From: Enoplolaimus lenunculus
Taxonomy: Eukaryota > Nematoda > Enoplea > Enoplida > Thoracostomopsidae
Direction: 5' to 3'
NCBI GenBank assembly: GCA_030248215.1
Contig: JASANG010003930.1
Location: 248,001 to 312,000 of the forward strand
Length of the DNA stretch: 64,000 bases
In this document: positions 1 through 14,077 of the stretch, piece after piece
Position numbering within the stretch: position 1 is the first letter of the stretch
Layout: the number at the start of each line of letters is the position of its first letter
Notes under the pieces: generated by a model
What the model saw: only the letters and a program-made list of their open reading frames with translations
What the model was told of the DNA's origin: nothing
The model's database searches: none
Translations under genes and position numbers: made by a program

Positions 1-661
1 CCAAGTGTGTCAACCATTTTGTTTGTTTTGAATTCTAACGATAAATCAACTGCTAACAACAATATCACTCTTTGCAGGTTTTATACGTGCGTGACCCTAA
101 ATTTGCATGTAGGTATGCTTGCGTTTCGTTGGTGAGGCGGGCACTAGACCAAAGTCCCTCATACTCGGCAAATACCACCAGGTTCAGCCCCCCATTCGAA
201 AAATCTAAACGGGTTCGCAATTTCATCTGAAAATTGTGAAAAAGATGAGCGTTGCCACTGGATCAGTGAATGTGCTACTTATTAAGTAAAAAATGCCAGT
301 AGCAATGCTTATCTGTTACTTTTTTTCGTTTAAGCAAAGCCTTAAACTCGAAATCATTTATTAAGCAAACGTTTTGCTCAAAAAATGAAAAAATTTTCAA
401 AAATAGAAATTTTTGTCTACCCCTACTTTAAACCGAGGGCATTTCTTGAAAGTCTTCCCAATCGACAAATCTCCCCGGGTTGAACCTGGAGGCCCTTCTG
501 AAAAAGCCCCTCACTCGAGATTGGGCTAGCGAAATACCAGGTACGTAACCTTAAAAATGTAGGTGTATTTATTTTTTAAAATAATTTGATTTTTTACAAT
601 GAACTCGTCCGTATTAAAAGTAATAATAGCATAGGCGTTACTGCAATAATAAAAGGATTAC
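1..661. other. Left-edge intron of the rdgB gene, no exon recognised
   Basis: This lies past the last visible rdgB exon, which ends at 662 with a GT donor in phase 1. I searched the minus strand for the continuation of the DDHD region and saw none. A short plus-strand stretch at 79-115 is bounded by AG and GT but has no recognisable protein match. Confidence 0.5.
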
Positions 662-3600
662 CTTTCTCGCTAAATACACCAATACTCTGTCGATGCGCCA
701 AGACAATAGCAAGTGGACATCCAAGAAGGAAAAGTCGTGAAGTTTCGAAGCATAACACAGTTGAACGAATTGAGTTGCTTCTCTGCAAACGCTCATTTAC
801 AGCGTTACGTTCCATTCGCTGATTACTTTGGTTCTGTTTGTCATGGTCTTCAATATCTGTAACAAACAAGGTTAAAAAAGCAACTAAAACTATAATTTAA
901 CAAGTCAATTTTATGCAATGTGCTTAATCAGTGCACTCAGACCCAACATAAGATAAACAAAATTAATGTTACATTTCTTTATGTCCCTTTAACGTTAAAA
1001 ATATGCATCATCCTTGGTAAAATGATGATGCTTGATAAGTACCCAAGTGCCATACTTTTCTACATACTATCTGAGTTTCCGAAATCTCAAGTATTAACTT
1101 AACTTTTGCTTGTTGATTATCGAGACAAAAGCAAAAAGTCAATTTTGTGCCGCCGCGACAAGAAACCGATAATTTTTCTTCATACCAAGGAGCCACCTTA
1201 AATCTACAATTTTAAATAGACTATGTGTAGTATGTTAGAACTGTCAGACTGTACCACATGAAATATTTTAAATGTCTTAAAATTAACTTAATTTAGTGCG
1301 CTTCTAGAAATTAAGAACAAGTCAAGCAATATTATTACTTAAGTATAAAGTTATACTTAAGTAAGGTTTCAGAAAACAAGCCGTTGTCACATTTTCATAC
1401 TTACCTGTAAGTGTAGTAAACGATTCGAAAGACGATATAGCGTCACCAAACTGTGTTTCAACCACGCTACCTGAACAGTTATTGATTTCAACACGTGGTA
1501 CTGCCCGAATATCCATAGATTTCTGCAATGAATAAATTCAATTTATTTTGCTATCAAATGTATTTCAGTTTAGCGAACGAAACAAAAATATTCTGGAAAT
1601 AAATTTTCATACTTTTTCTGGAATCAAGCATAACAAAAGTAATAGTACTCTAACTGCGTATGAATAGAATTTTCATATAGATGCCTTTAACTAAAAATAT
1701 GACCTCAAACACATACAAAACTGAATTCAGAAACTACGTATACGTTACTGTGATTTTATTAGTGAGACTAATAACGCAGACGTGGGATCACACATTATCT
1801 GTTTAACTGGCTATATAGCGCGTGCTCATACATAAGACCGTCAATTTTTTGACATCTAACTGTTTTAGTTTCATAGTCATCCTAATTTCATACCAATGTA
1901 CTGCATTCGTCAGAGCCATCCATAGCAGCCAAGTTATATTCGCTTGCGTCACTCGTCCAACCTTCCACTGTTTGCTCAGCCAGCTCGCAGATACTAACTG
2001 AGTTAAAGCGAAAGTAATCCACTGAGCATTTTCTTGGGCTCAAATTGTAATTATTGTTACTGACAGTCTGATCGGTTGGTTTGGTTCCTTCCGAGGAATG
2101 TGTAATGTGACGTTTGCCCTTATTTCGAGCTAAATGAGCTTTCGATGTCTGCACTAGCGTATCGTACGCAAGTAGACCACCAATCATGTCGCCAATGATA
2201 CAAACCTTAAGTTATTTACCATTTAGTGACACGGTTTGTCGTAAACATTTGAAATTACCCAACGCATAACCTGCTGGTTAGAGACGTACTGTCACATTTG
2301 CCGTTACAATAACTCAAAACTTAATCACGCAAAAAGCCATCGATAAATGCTAGCTAAGTTTACTATTATATAAACAATCCTACACATCTACGCATTTATA
2401 CAATGTTAATTGTTTTATAGCACATAAAAACAAAAAGCAGCAAACGACTGAAAATGTTAACGCAGTAAATAATAAGAACAATACAGGCTCAAGCTGAATA
2501 ACTAACATATTGTGTAAATTTTACTACGGGCAAAGTTACATACTTGTTATCTAAATGTTTACACCAACTTACTTCACCACGAAATCCGCAGCCTTCCTCA
2601 GAACGCAAAAAATTTAAATATTCTGAATTCGCACGGTGAACAACTGTGGACAAAGCACGAGAATATGTTTGAGTTGCACACGCTAATAACGGTATAAGTG
2701 ATGGGCAAAAATTGTCACAGCAATGTGTTGCACTGGCTGAAAGACTGCCACCTACAGGACTCAAGGGATCAGAAATTTGTGCAGAACTATTCGATGTGAA
2801 CATTCGTTGTCCCCGAGTCCCATATGGACAAATGCTATAACAACAATAATAATATTAATAAATTATAATAATTATTAAAAAATAATAGCACGTATATACG
2901 CACACTACACAATAAACAATTCTACAGCAGGCCGACCAAAATACCACATAAGTCAATACCTTATTAGTTTTGCTAATACTTCACCACAGACCGGAGGGCA
3001 CGCAACAAGTTTGATAGCAATTCTTCCGGTTAAAAATCGATAATTTGTACGAATAACACTATCCAGAGTAGTTCTGAAACATAAGTAAATGCTCATTAAA
3101 GCACCTCAATGTCGCAAATTTCAACTAAATAAGTTGCAGAGTTCTGACAAACAAAGAGCAAAAAATAATTCCCGATATTTTCAAACATGTAACAAACACA
3201 AACTCCAAACGCTAATTAAACTATTAATAGAACTGAGTAAATTTAGAATGACTAAAGATTTCGTAAAACTGCTGTATATACACTTTCGTATAGCAAAATT
3301 TCTAACAAAATGCAGCCACTTTATAACCGAAATAATAATTCATAAGTTAAGATTAACAAAAACGCGTATACGTGTAATATTCCTGTGTTTTCCATCGGGG
3401 TCACGCTAGAAGGGGAAAGATGAACTCCAGTAATATCACAGCAATAATAAGTACCTAAGAGTATTGACATCAGTCTGTTTGGCACTGAGAAAATCACGCT
3501 CTGAGCTAGGATATGCACTGTCCAATGGACTGCCGCCGTGAAATACAAGAAGTAACGTTGATGTTTGGCAAGAACTTGAGGCAAAGTCGACTGTACTGCT

Positions 3601-6600
3601 AACACCCCGAAAAATGGGTTGATCAGATATTTGGCATTCGTATTTGGTATCACGCTCCTGAGCATTCATCTGAGAATCTAGAAACGTAAGAATAATAATA
3701 AAACTCCTTGCTTAAAAACTTGAACGTCGAACAAGCCGCTAAAACTGACCTTTAAAACATATTCTTGAATTTATTAGCCTGAGCATTCGCTGGGTCACGG
3801 CGTAGTTGGGGGCATCAACAGGGGAGTGCGGAGGTTCGAAACCGAGAGTATCTTGACCAATAGCTATATAGACACGCAAATCAGCAATTATTGTAGTATA
3901 AGATGACATTCTACCTTCTTGTCGATCAACAATTTCAACTGAATTCCATTTGGCAAACGAGCTGCGACAAAGTTCCGTTTCACTAATGTCCCCAGATTTA
4001 GCAGTGTCCTTGCTAATATGACTATCCGGTGCAATATAATAATTAGAATCCATTGTGTTAAAGCATTCACCAGCGCGCTGCCGCAAGCTATCGTTAACAT
4101 AACCGTCATTATCATCAGTGTTGAGACTGTCTATAAAAACAAACGTAACATTAAAATGCACAAGTATATGCCATCCGTCTGGCGTTCCAAAATTCGAAAT
4201 AAATCTCGCTGACACATTACGTCTACAGCAAATCGAACCTGTCGTAATGGCACTACATGTATTGAGCGAAGCTCGAATATACTTAAGCAATCAAGCTAAT
4301 ATACAAATTAGTTATTAGCTACAATTCATTTAGCGGCGTTGGAGGTTTGTAAACAATTTATTCAGATTCTTCGCACACAAAAACCCTTCAGTAACCCTAA
4401 TAATTAGTGAAATATTGCAAAAAGTCGTCATTTAGGCTTATCAATTATGCTAATACGCAAATTAGTTATTAGCTAACTAATAAATTATCGGTTTTGAAGG
4501 TTTGAAGAGAATTTATTCCGATTTCTCGTACCCAAAAATCCTTTACTGCTGAAATTACACTGCTTGTTCAAAAAAGTCCCTAAAAGTTAGGCTTATCAAT
4601 TATGCTAATAGGCAAATTAGCTATAAGTTAACTATTAACTTATCGGTTTTGAAGGTTTGTAGACAATTTATTCAGATGCCTCGCACCCAAAATTCCTTTT
4701 TTGTGATACTGAACACACAGACATTTATGTTTCCAATATTGAAACAAGCAGCGATGAATCAATTACCTTTTCATTTATGATTTAGAATATAGAGTTTGAA
4801 AGCCGGGAAATGCTTGTTTATATTTTTAAGATTCGAGAAAATAAGCCATTGGGATCAGCTCCATCGTACAGTGGGTGTTTAAATGATCCGCATACCGTAA
4901 TCAATTATATTCCAAGACACATTTTGTACTGTATTTTTCGTTGATTTACATGTCCACGTTTTATTTATGTATAAATAATAGGTGTTACCGGAATGCCACC
5001 CTAAAGGTGGCTTGCTTCCGATGGACGATTGAATTAGGCTAGTTGTTGTCGTTAAAAGAAGTTAATAGTACTAGTCAAACGTCAAAATGCAATTATTTGC
5101 TTAATTGCAAAAGTCCTAATTCAGGCTTCAATTATACTAGCATGCAAATTAGCCATTAAGCTCACTATTCAATTATCGGTTTTGGAGGTTTGTAATCAAT
5201 TCATTCAGATTCCTCTGACTTAAAAACCCTTTAGTGCTGAAATTAGATTGATTGTAACCACTTTCGAACCCCGAGCACAAGACATAAAATGCTTCGCGAA
5301 ACTCCAAGGTGCGGTCGGAGTTTCACTTCCCTCAATAATTACATTTTACCACGAATCTAGTCCTGCATTTTTATCAACTTATTTTTGTAATGCAACACCG
5401 AACATTGACCTATAGTTAGCAAAAATTAAAACTAGTTTAAGTTTCATTTTAAAGTTCAGTGGTTTTCAAACAAAAAGTGAAAGAGCCTGGAACAAACGTA
5501 AGCTTGTTGAGACGAATAATGTCTAATCCGACAAAAGACAGATCGAAATTTTGTACACATGTCGCGGACGTCATTGCCAAAAATATTGCGAACGACGTAT
5601 AACACATAATTTTAAATCTGTCAACCACGTTGTATAATTCTCACTCACCAAATGCATCGTAGTACTCATCATCCGGTGATTTGTTAAAGCTTGAATTGCG
5701 GCGTATCAACCTATATGGGTCATGTCGACCAGATGAGGTCAGACCCGGCGAAATAGCTGAAAAAGTGATACCCTCTTGAATACACAACCTAGTCATTGAG
5801 TAGTATTCACAATATGAATATGGCCGGTGTCAATTATAGTGGTCTGCCCATTGGGACACTGGAAGGCATAGGTCCATGTTTAGGCTTATCCTAATACTTA
5901 AGCTTAGAAGGCACGCTTCTATACTGAACATGAACCATAAATATAAAATGCCACGCATAAAATTTCACAGGTAGGCAAAATCGCACCAAAAACCAAACCA
6001 ATCTACTCAAAATAAACAAAAACTAGCGTAACGTTGAGCTTGAAAAGAGGTTTGCAACATTATACAGCGACGGCAGTACAAAGCGTGCAACAAAATTACT
6101 ACCGTTTTTAGTTACCTCGACTACTACTTTTTCTGTCAGCCAACCGTTCTTCGTGCGATAAGCCATTTTCTTCTACGGCCTCCTGTTGCTGAAATTGTTC
6201 CCCATTTGGCAGAAAATCCGTGTTTTCTGCGTCTCTGCCTAGTGATGCAGCCATCTGAAGGCAAATTTAGTGTTTTTGAAACACTTTTACTTACAACACA
6301 ACTGAACGAAGTTGGTTCAACAGTTCCTAGCTCAAAATACAAAGTAAATAATTTACGTCTGAATATTAACTGGAACCAAAATTACACAGGATGAAATCTA
6401 ACTTAATAACTTAAAAGTTGCTTAAATTTGCTAAAGCATTTTTCGTTGCTTAGAAACCCCTATCCAAGCATTAAATTTGTGGATCTGCTTACCACTTTAT
6501 TCAATTGCGCCTGTGCTTCCTTTTCAAGTTCGCGAACATCATCAAGAGATAAACCAAACCATTCATCCTGCCATGCCCATGCCTGACGATGAGCTCTTAA

Positions 6601-9600
6601 CATCGTTTTTCGAAGCGCTAAAACAGGCGGAAAATATTATTCAACAATTTATCTTGCTCGAAATGGCAATGACGTCTGAACATCCAGTATAATCAGTAAC
6701 AAAAATCATTTTTACACATTCGCAAAATCGCAATCACTGTACACTCAATTCTTCTAATAGTGACACCACTTATGTAACTTTTCTCCTTGAACCGATACAA
6801 CCAAGTGTGGAAAAGAAACCAAACTTAACAGAAATTAATTTATAATAAATTGATGTGTACCGAATCATAAATATCAAGCGAAATTCCTTCACTACTAAAG
6901 TCCTTTAAACAACAATACTTCCGCTATAAAGCTGCGGTTTTGCTAAACTGCTGGCGGTGGGAAACAACGTCTAGAAAATGAACTTGGCATCGGCGTAGAA
7001 AAGTCTAAGGCTAGGAACCTCTCGCGTTTAAGGAACCCTAATCGAAATAAAAATTTCGTTACATAAAGCGTAAAAACATTAAAACGAATGTAGAAGCAAT
7101 CAATTAAAAAATCAAGTTACAAGTATACACATACCGATATCATGTATAAATCGTTCAATTTTCGACTGCATTCCCCAGTACCGGAATTCAACACGACACA
7201 CTTTGTACGCGGTCATTAACGGTAAATTATTACTGATGCAATGTTGGACCCAGCCTGAGCTCAGCGGACCTCTGCCAGTTCGAGTAGACACGTACAGAGT
7301 AGGATCTTCATCTTTATTGTAGTCACCAGACGAAATGGAATCATTCACAATATCGATTACATCTGAAAAAAGTATGATACCACAGTCAACAACGACGATC
7401 AAAAACGGTTAAATACAATTTCAAGCCTTGTTCAAAACTTCGTACTTCACAGTTACGTAGATTGCAAAAACCCTTACATAGTGGACGGAAAATAGCTACC
7501 CCACCACGATTGGCGTATTCTAGCTAAATAAACTGAAATCGACAGTTTGAGTAAGATTCAAATAGCAAATAAAGTGAAATTCCGTTGAGAACACATTCAA
7601 AGCTTAGAGGTAGCGCTAACGCATGTTTTTGTCTTTCCGATTTTATAAGTATAATAATAAAACCATTGGGGGTTCAAATGGAACACTAGTTAAATGCCAG
7701 CATTACTTATATACATTCTTTTAGTAAATGACAAGTTATATTACTAAAGTACCGACAATTCTTTCTTTAAGCTCGTTTGCGCTTAGATCAAAAACGTTGT
7801 TTTGATGACCTCCGTCATTAAAATAACGAGTTTCGACATCAAGTGAGAAACGTTCCACAAAAGGAGTTGTATAACGAGTACGAGTGTATGGATATGCGTT
7901 CCATGCTTCTTCATTTACTTTCAGTGCGTTTTCCGGTAAAATTGAGCAAAACCACGCTGAATATTGCATAAATCTGCTGCATATTTTGGTGTACAAGCTA
8001 GTTTTTGACCTTTTAATACATATTATTAGTTTGTATTTATCTTGCTTAAGCGTAGTTTTTTAATAAATCAGTTATTAATGATCGCCCAAAACACGACATG
8101 TAGCATTATTACATGCCTAACTCCGAATTACCAATGCTAGTTGATAAATTGGAGCACAAATGACGAAATAGAACACGCAAAAAACTTTAAAAAGACCTAT
8201 CAACATAACTATTCAAAATATTACGTGCCATAAGTCAGGGTGGCACCGAATCCACGATTTGACCGAATCCGAATCCGAATTTGAATCCAGTGCTAATTTG
8301 CCGAATCCGAAACCGAATCCAAATCCTGCATGTTACGAATTTCAGATATATCTATAATTTTTTCAGAATATCAACGCAATGCCAGCCGTATAACTTTTAA
8401 TACATTAATATATTTCGTCCCGACGTCAGTTCTGAGATTTCTCACCTGAAATAAAAAATATTGATTTTTTATAGCAAGGTATATAAAAATTTTATTGCTT
8501 AAAAACGAAAAAACATATTGCCGAACTTTGTTGGATTCGGCTTTTGGATTCGGCTTTTCACAGCCGAATCCAAATCCGAATCCGAACCTCAAATTTTTGC
8601 CGAATCCGAATCCGAATCCAAACCTTTGTTGCCACCCTGCCATTAGTACATATCTGTGTTATACTTTAAAATTAACATTACCACATACCGTACATTGTTT
8701 ATGTAATTTGCTAAATTTTAGAATAAAAATTAACGAAGTGCAGTTCATAGTAATATAATTTTGTGTCTTCGAACACAATTATAGAAGCAAGTTTTTTTGA
8801 AAAGTTTTCGTAAAGGCCATCACGTTTTTGAAATAATTGTAAAAAAATGGCGGAATTAAGTACTACTCATTCCCTCCTATATAAACACCTGATGCAAATA
8901 TACAATTCAGTCGACCGCCGACACTTAAAACTCGATGTGGATGTAATCTATGAGAATAATTCACCTGGCAAATGGCTGCCGATGTGATATACTTTGTAAG
9001 TGTACTGCCCTTCGCCGCCTGGACCATCCGAATAAGGCTTGTTCTCGATTATTTCAATTCCACTGCCACTGCCTTTTGTTTCTTGTCGACTCTTTTTCTA
9101 AAAGAAAAGTAACATATAGCACAGCATTGTTGCTTGAAGCAGGGCAACATCCAAACCACGATTACACCAAATCTGAACCTATAGTGTGCAGCCACACTGG
9201 TTTAAGTATTACATAAAACAATTTAGGCAACTTTTCACCGAATTTCAACACACAAATACTTAGAATTACGAAGAATCGCCTGGGTGCTAACGTTTTAGAG
9301 TCTCCTCGAGATAAATTGGATAAAATGCGTTCATTACGTAAGCTGTATATGCTTCGTTGAACTACATATACACGAATGCGTTTATTTTTAAAATTAAAAT
9401 TTTGCGCTCAAGCTGTTTGCAGAAATAAAAACCTATATTTTTACCAGGTATGGACGGTCTCGGATAAAACTCAGACTGTGACCGAAACCTGACTACCGAG
9501 ACCGGCCGTGAAAAGCCTAGGTCTCGGTCAATCTTTGGTCATCGCGGAAAAAATTAAAATTTTCAACATAAATTTTATTTAATGTTTTTTCGTAGTTTTT

Positions 9601-10150
9601 TGTTTTTCACAGTTTTGAGTGTTTTCAATATATCTGCTCACAATAATTGCGTAACTATGAAAGTTCATAAATTCACTGCGAAATTTTATCCATCTGGCAT
9701 AACTTATTTCAACAATTCAGCGATGCGTTTGCTGAATCTCCGACGTCTCATCTCGGTTCCAAAAAACCGAGACTCAAAACACAAAGACCGAGGTCTGCCG
9801 ATACCGAGACTAGGTCTGCCAATACCGAGACTTGCCGAGACCGAGACTCCCATCCTTGACAGTTTCCACATTGATTCTTAAAGCTAGCAACCAGGTTTTC
9901 TTCATGTATATACAACATAAAATAAAATTTTTCGAAACTAAACTTGTACTTCATTACTACTATTAAACGTCTGCAAAATGACTGTTAATTACGGCATCTA
10001 TAATAACATGCATAGTGAAAGTAAAATAGAATAGAATGTCTTGATCTAAGGCTTCCATCTTTCATAACTCACCTGAATCATATAGAGTTGAGCAATTCTA
10101 TACTCTTCAACCGTCAGCGGCAAAGGAATCCTGTACTCTTTGATTAGCAT
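662..10150 (-). CDS. rdgB: rdgB/PITPNM-type membrane-associated phosphatidylinositol transfer protein, 5' part (14 exons, 3' end off the left edge)
   Basis: Exons, in order on the minus strand: 10150-10073, 9097-8965, 7956-7753, 7362-7135, 6617-6493, 6254-6116, 5756-5649, 4130-3915, 3677-3455, 3073-2960, 2834-2573, 2205-1894, 1522-1405, 856-662. All have AG/GT borders and compatible phases, giving 818 codons. Start: the first exon reads MLIKEYRIPLPLTVEEYRIA, the usual rdgB N-terminus. Residues 1-256 form the PITP domain (NEEAWNAYPYTRTRYT, YWGMQSKIERFIHD, RAHRQAWAWQDEWFGL), which exchanges PI and phosphatidic acid between membranes. Residues 333-339 (EYYDAFD) match an FFAT motif that binds VAP proteins at the ER, and it straddles exons 7 and 8. 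Later exons carry LLLVFHGG, VACPPVCGEV, IGDMIGGLLAYD (from residue 611) and FLLGCPLAIVLAHR, as in the middle and DDHD parts of PITPNM1-3. The rest of the DDHD domain and the LNS2 domain must lie left of base 662. Family known, exon map read directly. Confidence 0.93.
4294..5260. repeat. 155-bp repeat, three tandem units plus one outlying unit
   Basis: The phrase GCTAATAxxCAAATTAG, followed about 45 bp later by TATCGGTTTTGAAGGTTTG, begins near 4294, 4449 and 4604, a period of 155 bp. A fourth, diverged unit starts near 5136. All lie in rdgB intron 7, between exons 8 and 7. I see no coding sequence or terminal repeats, so this is a local tandem repeat or the remains of a dispersed one. Confidence 0.75.
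8236..8639. mobile_element. hAT-like MITE, GAATCC-word family
   Basis: The ends are CAGGGTGGCA and TGCCACCCTG, perfect 10-bp inverted repeats of the hAT type. The flanking 8 bp are CCATAAGT on the left and CCATTAGT on the right, a target duplication with one later change. Inside both ends the word CCGAATCC is repeated several times, inverted between the two ends. There is no transposase reading frame, so it is non-autonomous. It sits in rdgB intron 2. Confidence 0.85.
9445..9858. mobile_element. hAT-like MITE, CCGAGAC-word family, degraded
   Basis: The left end CAGGTATGGACGGTCTCGG and the right end CCGAGACTCCCATCCTTG are imperfect inverted repeats. Words of the form GGTCTCGGT and ACCGAGACC fill both subterminal zones, as in the copies at 40097 and 43762. 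The 8-bp flanks do not match, so the copy is probably old. It lies in rdgB intron 1. Confidence 0.7.
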
Positions 10151-11477
10151 TGTTGTGAAGCGGACTTATCTTTCAATAAGTGTATTTTTCAGCATTTTTC
10201 CGGCGTTCTACAGTTCGTTGCTGCAGTACGTATAACATATTTTATAAAACACCGTAAGCTAAGTCTGGATAAAATGTTGTGTAAATGTTTTTATCAAATT
10301 TAATGAAATGGCGCATGCGCTGCAAATACATAAACAACAAAGATATATCTAACTTGATTTAACTATGTACTAGATTGGATCTGAAACTAAAATTGAAATA
10401 AACATTTCTTGACAAATTTTCGTTTTGATACCAACTGCTAATTGATATGTTGTACTGAAGGTCAGTCTAGGTAGGAACCGGACCTTCCGACCTTTTTAAC
10501 TAAGCAGCTGGAATAGCGGGGCTACAGAGCTGGGATCGAAATTCAAACCTGTAGACTCTTAGGGGAACGCTTATTTTCGCTTGGATAGTGGATACCGTGT
10601 TCAAAGCGCGGTAAATTACCATTGCGATCACTGCGTAGACCCATGTAGGATTCAAAGGCAAGCGCTCTGGAAATGCGCCACGTAGCCCGCCTCATCAAAT
10701 GCTTTTAGAGTCGACTATGTTTGTCGACAAGTATACCGCCGAACAGCCTATATATACTGCACTGCACTATATTGCATGTGCACATAAGTGACAAGTATGT
10801 TTGAAATATAACTCTGGAATGCTTAAACGTATATCAAACCGATAATATTCAGGTTTATAAGATTCACATATAAAGCCCAGTTTTGCATAAACTTACGCTT
10901 TAAAGGCTGATCATTATGTCAACTGCAATTCATTTTTATGAAACATTTATTAGAATCGAAATGCAGATTCTGTACAAATGATGATGGTCTCAAAATAGCT
11001 TAACTATAATAAATCACTCGAACGACACTAGCTAACTATTTATATGCATTTAAATTTCGGAATGTTGGAAATAGAATCATTAGATGGATTCGTGAAATAG
11101 CCGCTTCCAACCTTGCCGCTTTTGCCTTATTAGCAAAACATTATATACAAGAAAATGTAGACTACACAAATGGACAAAGTTATTGCTTGAAAAATTAATT
11201 ACAATAAACAAGAAAAATAAACCAAGCTATTTCTAAATGTACATTGCACAGGCGTAGTAGACCATTCATTATCAAGCACTGTGTAATTTCACCATGTGGC
11301 CTGTAGCGCACATGCAATATATAAAATTAACGTTTTGTGTGCAACAAGATCGTTTAAGCTGCTCTTGGGCCATTGATCGTCGTAGCTGCTCATTCGTGCG
11401 TACTCAGAGCATTTCTCAGACAAGAAAATAACTTCAACCTTGGTTTATTACCAATTACCAAAATTTTACCCATTCTA

Positions 11478-11530
11478 AATATATATATCAATATATATCA
11501 ATATATATCAATATACATCAATATATATAT
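11478..11530. repeat. Microsatellite, about 10-bp unit ATATATATCA
   Basis: About five near-perfect copies of a 10-bp AT-rich unit, ending in a pure AT run. Confidence 0.85.
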
Positions 11531-14077
11531 ATTTTTCGTTCAGTTAAGTGAACATTTCAAACAGTTTGCAAGTTGTCGGTGGGTTTAAGCCCTATGATTA
11601 CCGCACTCCTTCTTTGTATTAAATCATCATACAGAGCCTTTTTCACTTTGTTCACAATGAATAATTTCACTTCGCAACGGCTTTGTTTGCTGCAATGTCG
11701 ACAAAAGCTTTTGTTGCGTATCTTGATGTACAAGAATGTACGACAATTCGTCACCCGACAGCTTGTCGCTCAACAGTGTCCTATTAAAGCCTGTGAATCA
11801 ATCTAAGCATAATAGTAAGCGTAATTAGTTTCTTTCGTCCATTTGTCCTTCAAACAATTTAGTAGAACCAGATGGACGGGTTTTGCTGCGAGCACTGATA
11901 GTAAAATTTAGCTAGTCTACGCCGCTCATAATTTCTTTTGTCAAAGACCCTAGTATATATAGCACAAGTGGCAGCAATATTTTTAAGAAATCAATGCAAA
12001 GCAGGAATAGCATACATAGTTTACTCATTGTCAGTTGGTCCCGTGTTTTGTTACTATAAAATTTACAAGCTCAAAAGTTAAGTTGTCTTCAGACTTTTCC
12101 TCATCGCTTATTTTACTATACTGCACAACCAAGAACTTGAAGCTCAAATATAATACCCGTTTCAAGAAACGAGAATATTTTGTTGAATACTTTTCACTTC
12201 ATTTAAAGCCACAAAACTTAAGTAAAAATTATGACTTACGTTGAGATCAAACTTTGGCCGTGTCTTTGCAAGCCAGCGTGAAAAACCAACTAAAGTCAGA
12301 GGCCAACTTCAGTTAATAGTGTCTTTGCATTGTAATCATTATACCATTTCGGGGGGCATGCGAAACATTTTGCAATCGAGCGTAGCGAACACAAAATTTT
12401 TTTTAAGCTTTAGAATTCAGCACGGGGTTTTAAAAACTTTAAACTTCCATTTTTCTCAACTCTCCAAAAACTTCTGAAGAGGATATATCTCCCTATCTGG
12501 CTCTCTAGTGTACTCTTTGGTTCCAGTTTTCTGAACACACATAAAGTTTCGGCTCACAACGTATCTGGCTGTAACTGTTTGGAAATCCACATCACACCCA
12601 GAACATACAAGATATGAAATTAAGTCCAAGTAGGTTCCGGCAGCTATTAACATTCGTAGACTTAAAGCACCACAAAACAGGATTTGTCTTGTGCAAGGAG
12701 CATATAACAATCGTAAAATACTGAAATGTACCGTCACTTAGAGACAGAAATTGCCATTTCAGAAACATTCGAAGGTTAAACAAATTTTTAACAACCAATA
12801 TTACGTACGTAAAGCCATGACCTTAATAAAATATCAAAATTAAAAAACCGCTGGAGCAAGGCAATATTCTATTATTACTTCTAGAAACTATACCACATTT
12901 AGCGGCAAAAAACAAATCGATTACCCACCAAAGTGAACACAAACTCTGCTGGCAACGATGTGAGATTATGCAACTAAAGCAGAGCTAAAAGAAATCTTTT
13001 CTGCATATATGAACCAAACCGAGTCTATAATAACCATAGACAAAGTGCAAACTGTTTTCGCAGTTCGGCATAACCTCAACAGAAGAGTATATAGATTTTT
13101 AGCTTTGCAGATTATATACGTGCTGTTTTTCAGTAAAGCCGTTCTTTATAGAAAGCTATATGTATAGACTATAAGCAATCTTATACTCTCAAAGCGAAAT
13201 TATATACTGTATCAAAATAGAAAATATACAAATAAAACATACTTTACGCTACGATGACAATGAGGATTGATATGTTTTATTAAAGTGAGACGCATACACA
13301 GTTTGCCAGAAGCCAGATATATACAATCAATATGTCAGAGGAGATTTTTTATAAACATGAAGGCTTCTTTTAGCCACCCACCAGTACAGGCAGCGATTTG
13401 TGTACCAAAATGGTAAAATGATACGCTGCTCGCTGGTTTCCTTTGCGGAGCCAAATTATGAGAGATAGTAACACAACTTGTTTACATTACTATTATAAGT
13501 AAACGCAAAAATTTTTGATGCGGGTACACCTGCGGGTAAAGAATTTCAAAGTGCGGCTGATATTTGTTAATCTTTACTCACCTATAATAAAAACAAACAG
13601 CAGTTCAAAGTACACATATATAGTATAGTATCCCTCAAAATAAAGCAGGTTGCAACGATTATGGTCCTGGAAAGGATGTTTTACCTAAGTTATGATCTAT
13701 GGCCTAGTTTCTTAGTACGGCAACCATCTCATTCACACCAATTTTGTGTGCAAATATGTATACAGTGTTCTGCATTAGGCCCATGAACGCGGGAATACTT
13801 GTCGTAACACGTCAATAGAAATTTTTCGGAACAAGACAAATTGCTACGAAACCATGTTCGGTTTATACGCTCTTAACTACAATGATTTTGTGTAGGCAAG
13901 AATGCTTATCGGCAAACAACCTGGTATTATCGGTGATAGATGTCATTTGCACTATAATCCAGAGTTACATTTTCTTAATGGTTTGTTTTGAAAGTTACTA
14001 TAAGCAGTTATGTAACGTAAATTGGTCGACTAAATCAATGCACTGTAAAATTATACAATTGTACAGAACGCAGAAAA

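Noticed and set aside
79-115. Plus-strand AG...GT-bounded segment reading VLYVRDPKFA
   Set aside because: No neighbouring exon and no family match; it would be antisense to the rdgB gene.
3790-3865. tRNA-like sequence with a good B box (GGTTCGAAACC)
   Set aside because: The T stem does not pair and the acceptor stem is absent. At most a tRNA-derived SINE fragment.
3739-3914. Extension of rdgB exon 8 past 3915
   Set aside because: A good GT donor in the right phase ends the exon at 3915, and the following residues do not resemble the family.
5871-5936. Tiny inverted pair GGTCCATGTT / AACATGAACC
   Set aside because: It resembles the foldback/MITE ends but is only 66 bp with no target duplication; could be chance or a remnant.
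10560-10690. Minus-strand GTGGCGCATTTCCAGAGCGC resembling a tRNA A box
   Set aside because: No cloverleaf can be drawn and no B box sits at the right spacing.
12456-12798. Minus-strand frame of 93 codons with a hydrophobic stretch
   Set aside because: No clear start, splice partners or recognisable family. A 17-bp piece (GGAGCATATAACAATCG) recurs near 15206, pointing to repeat DNA.
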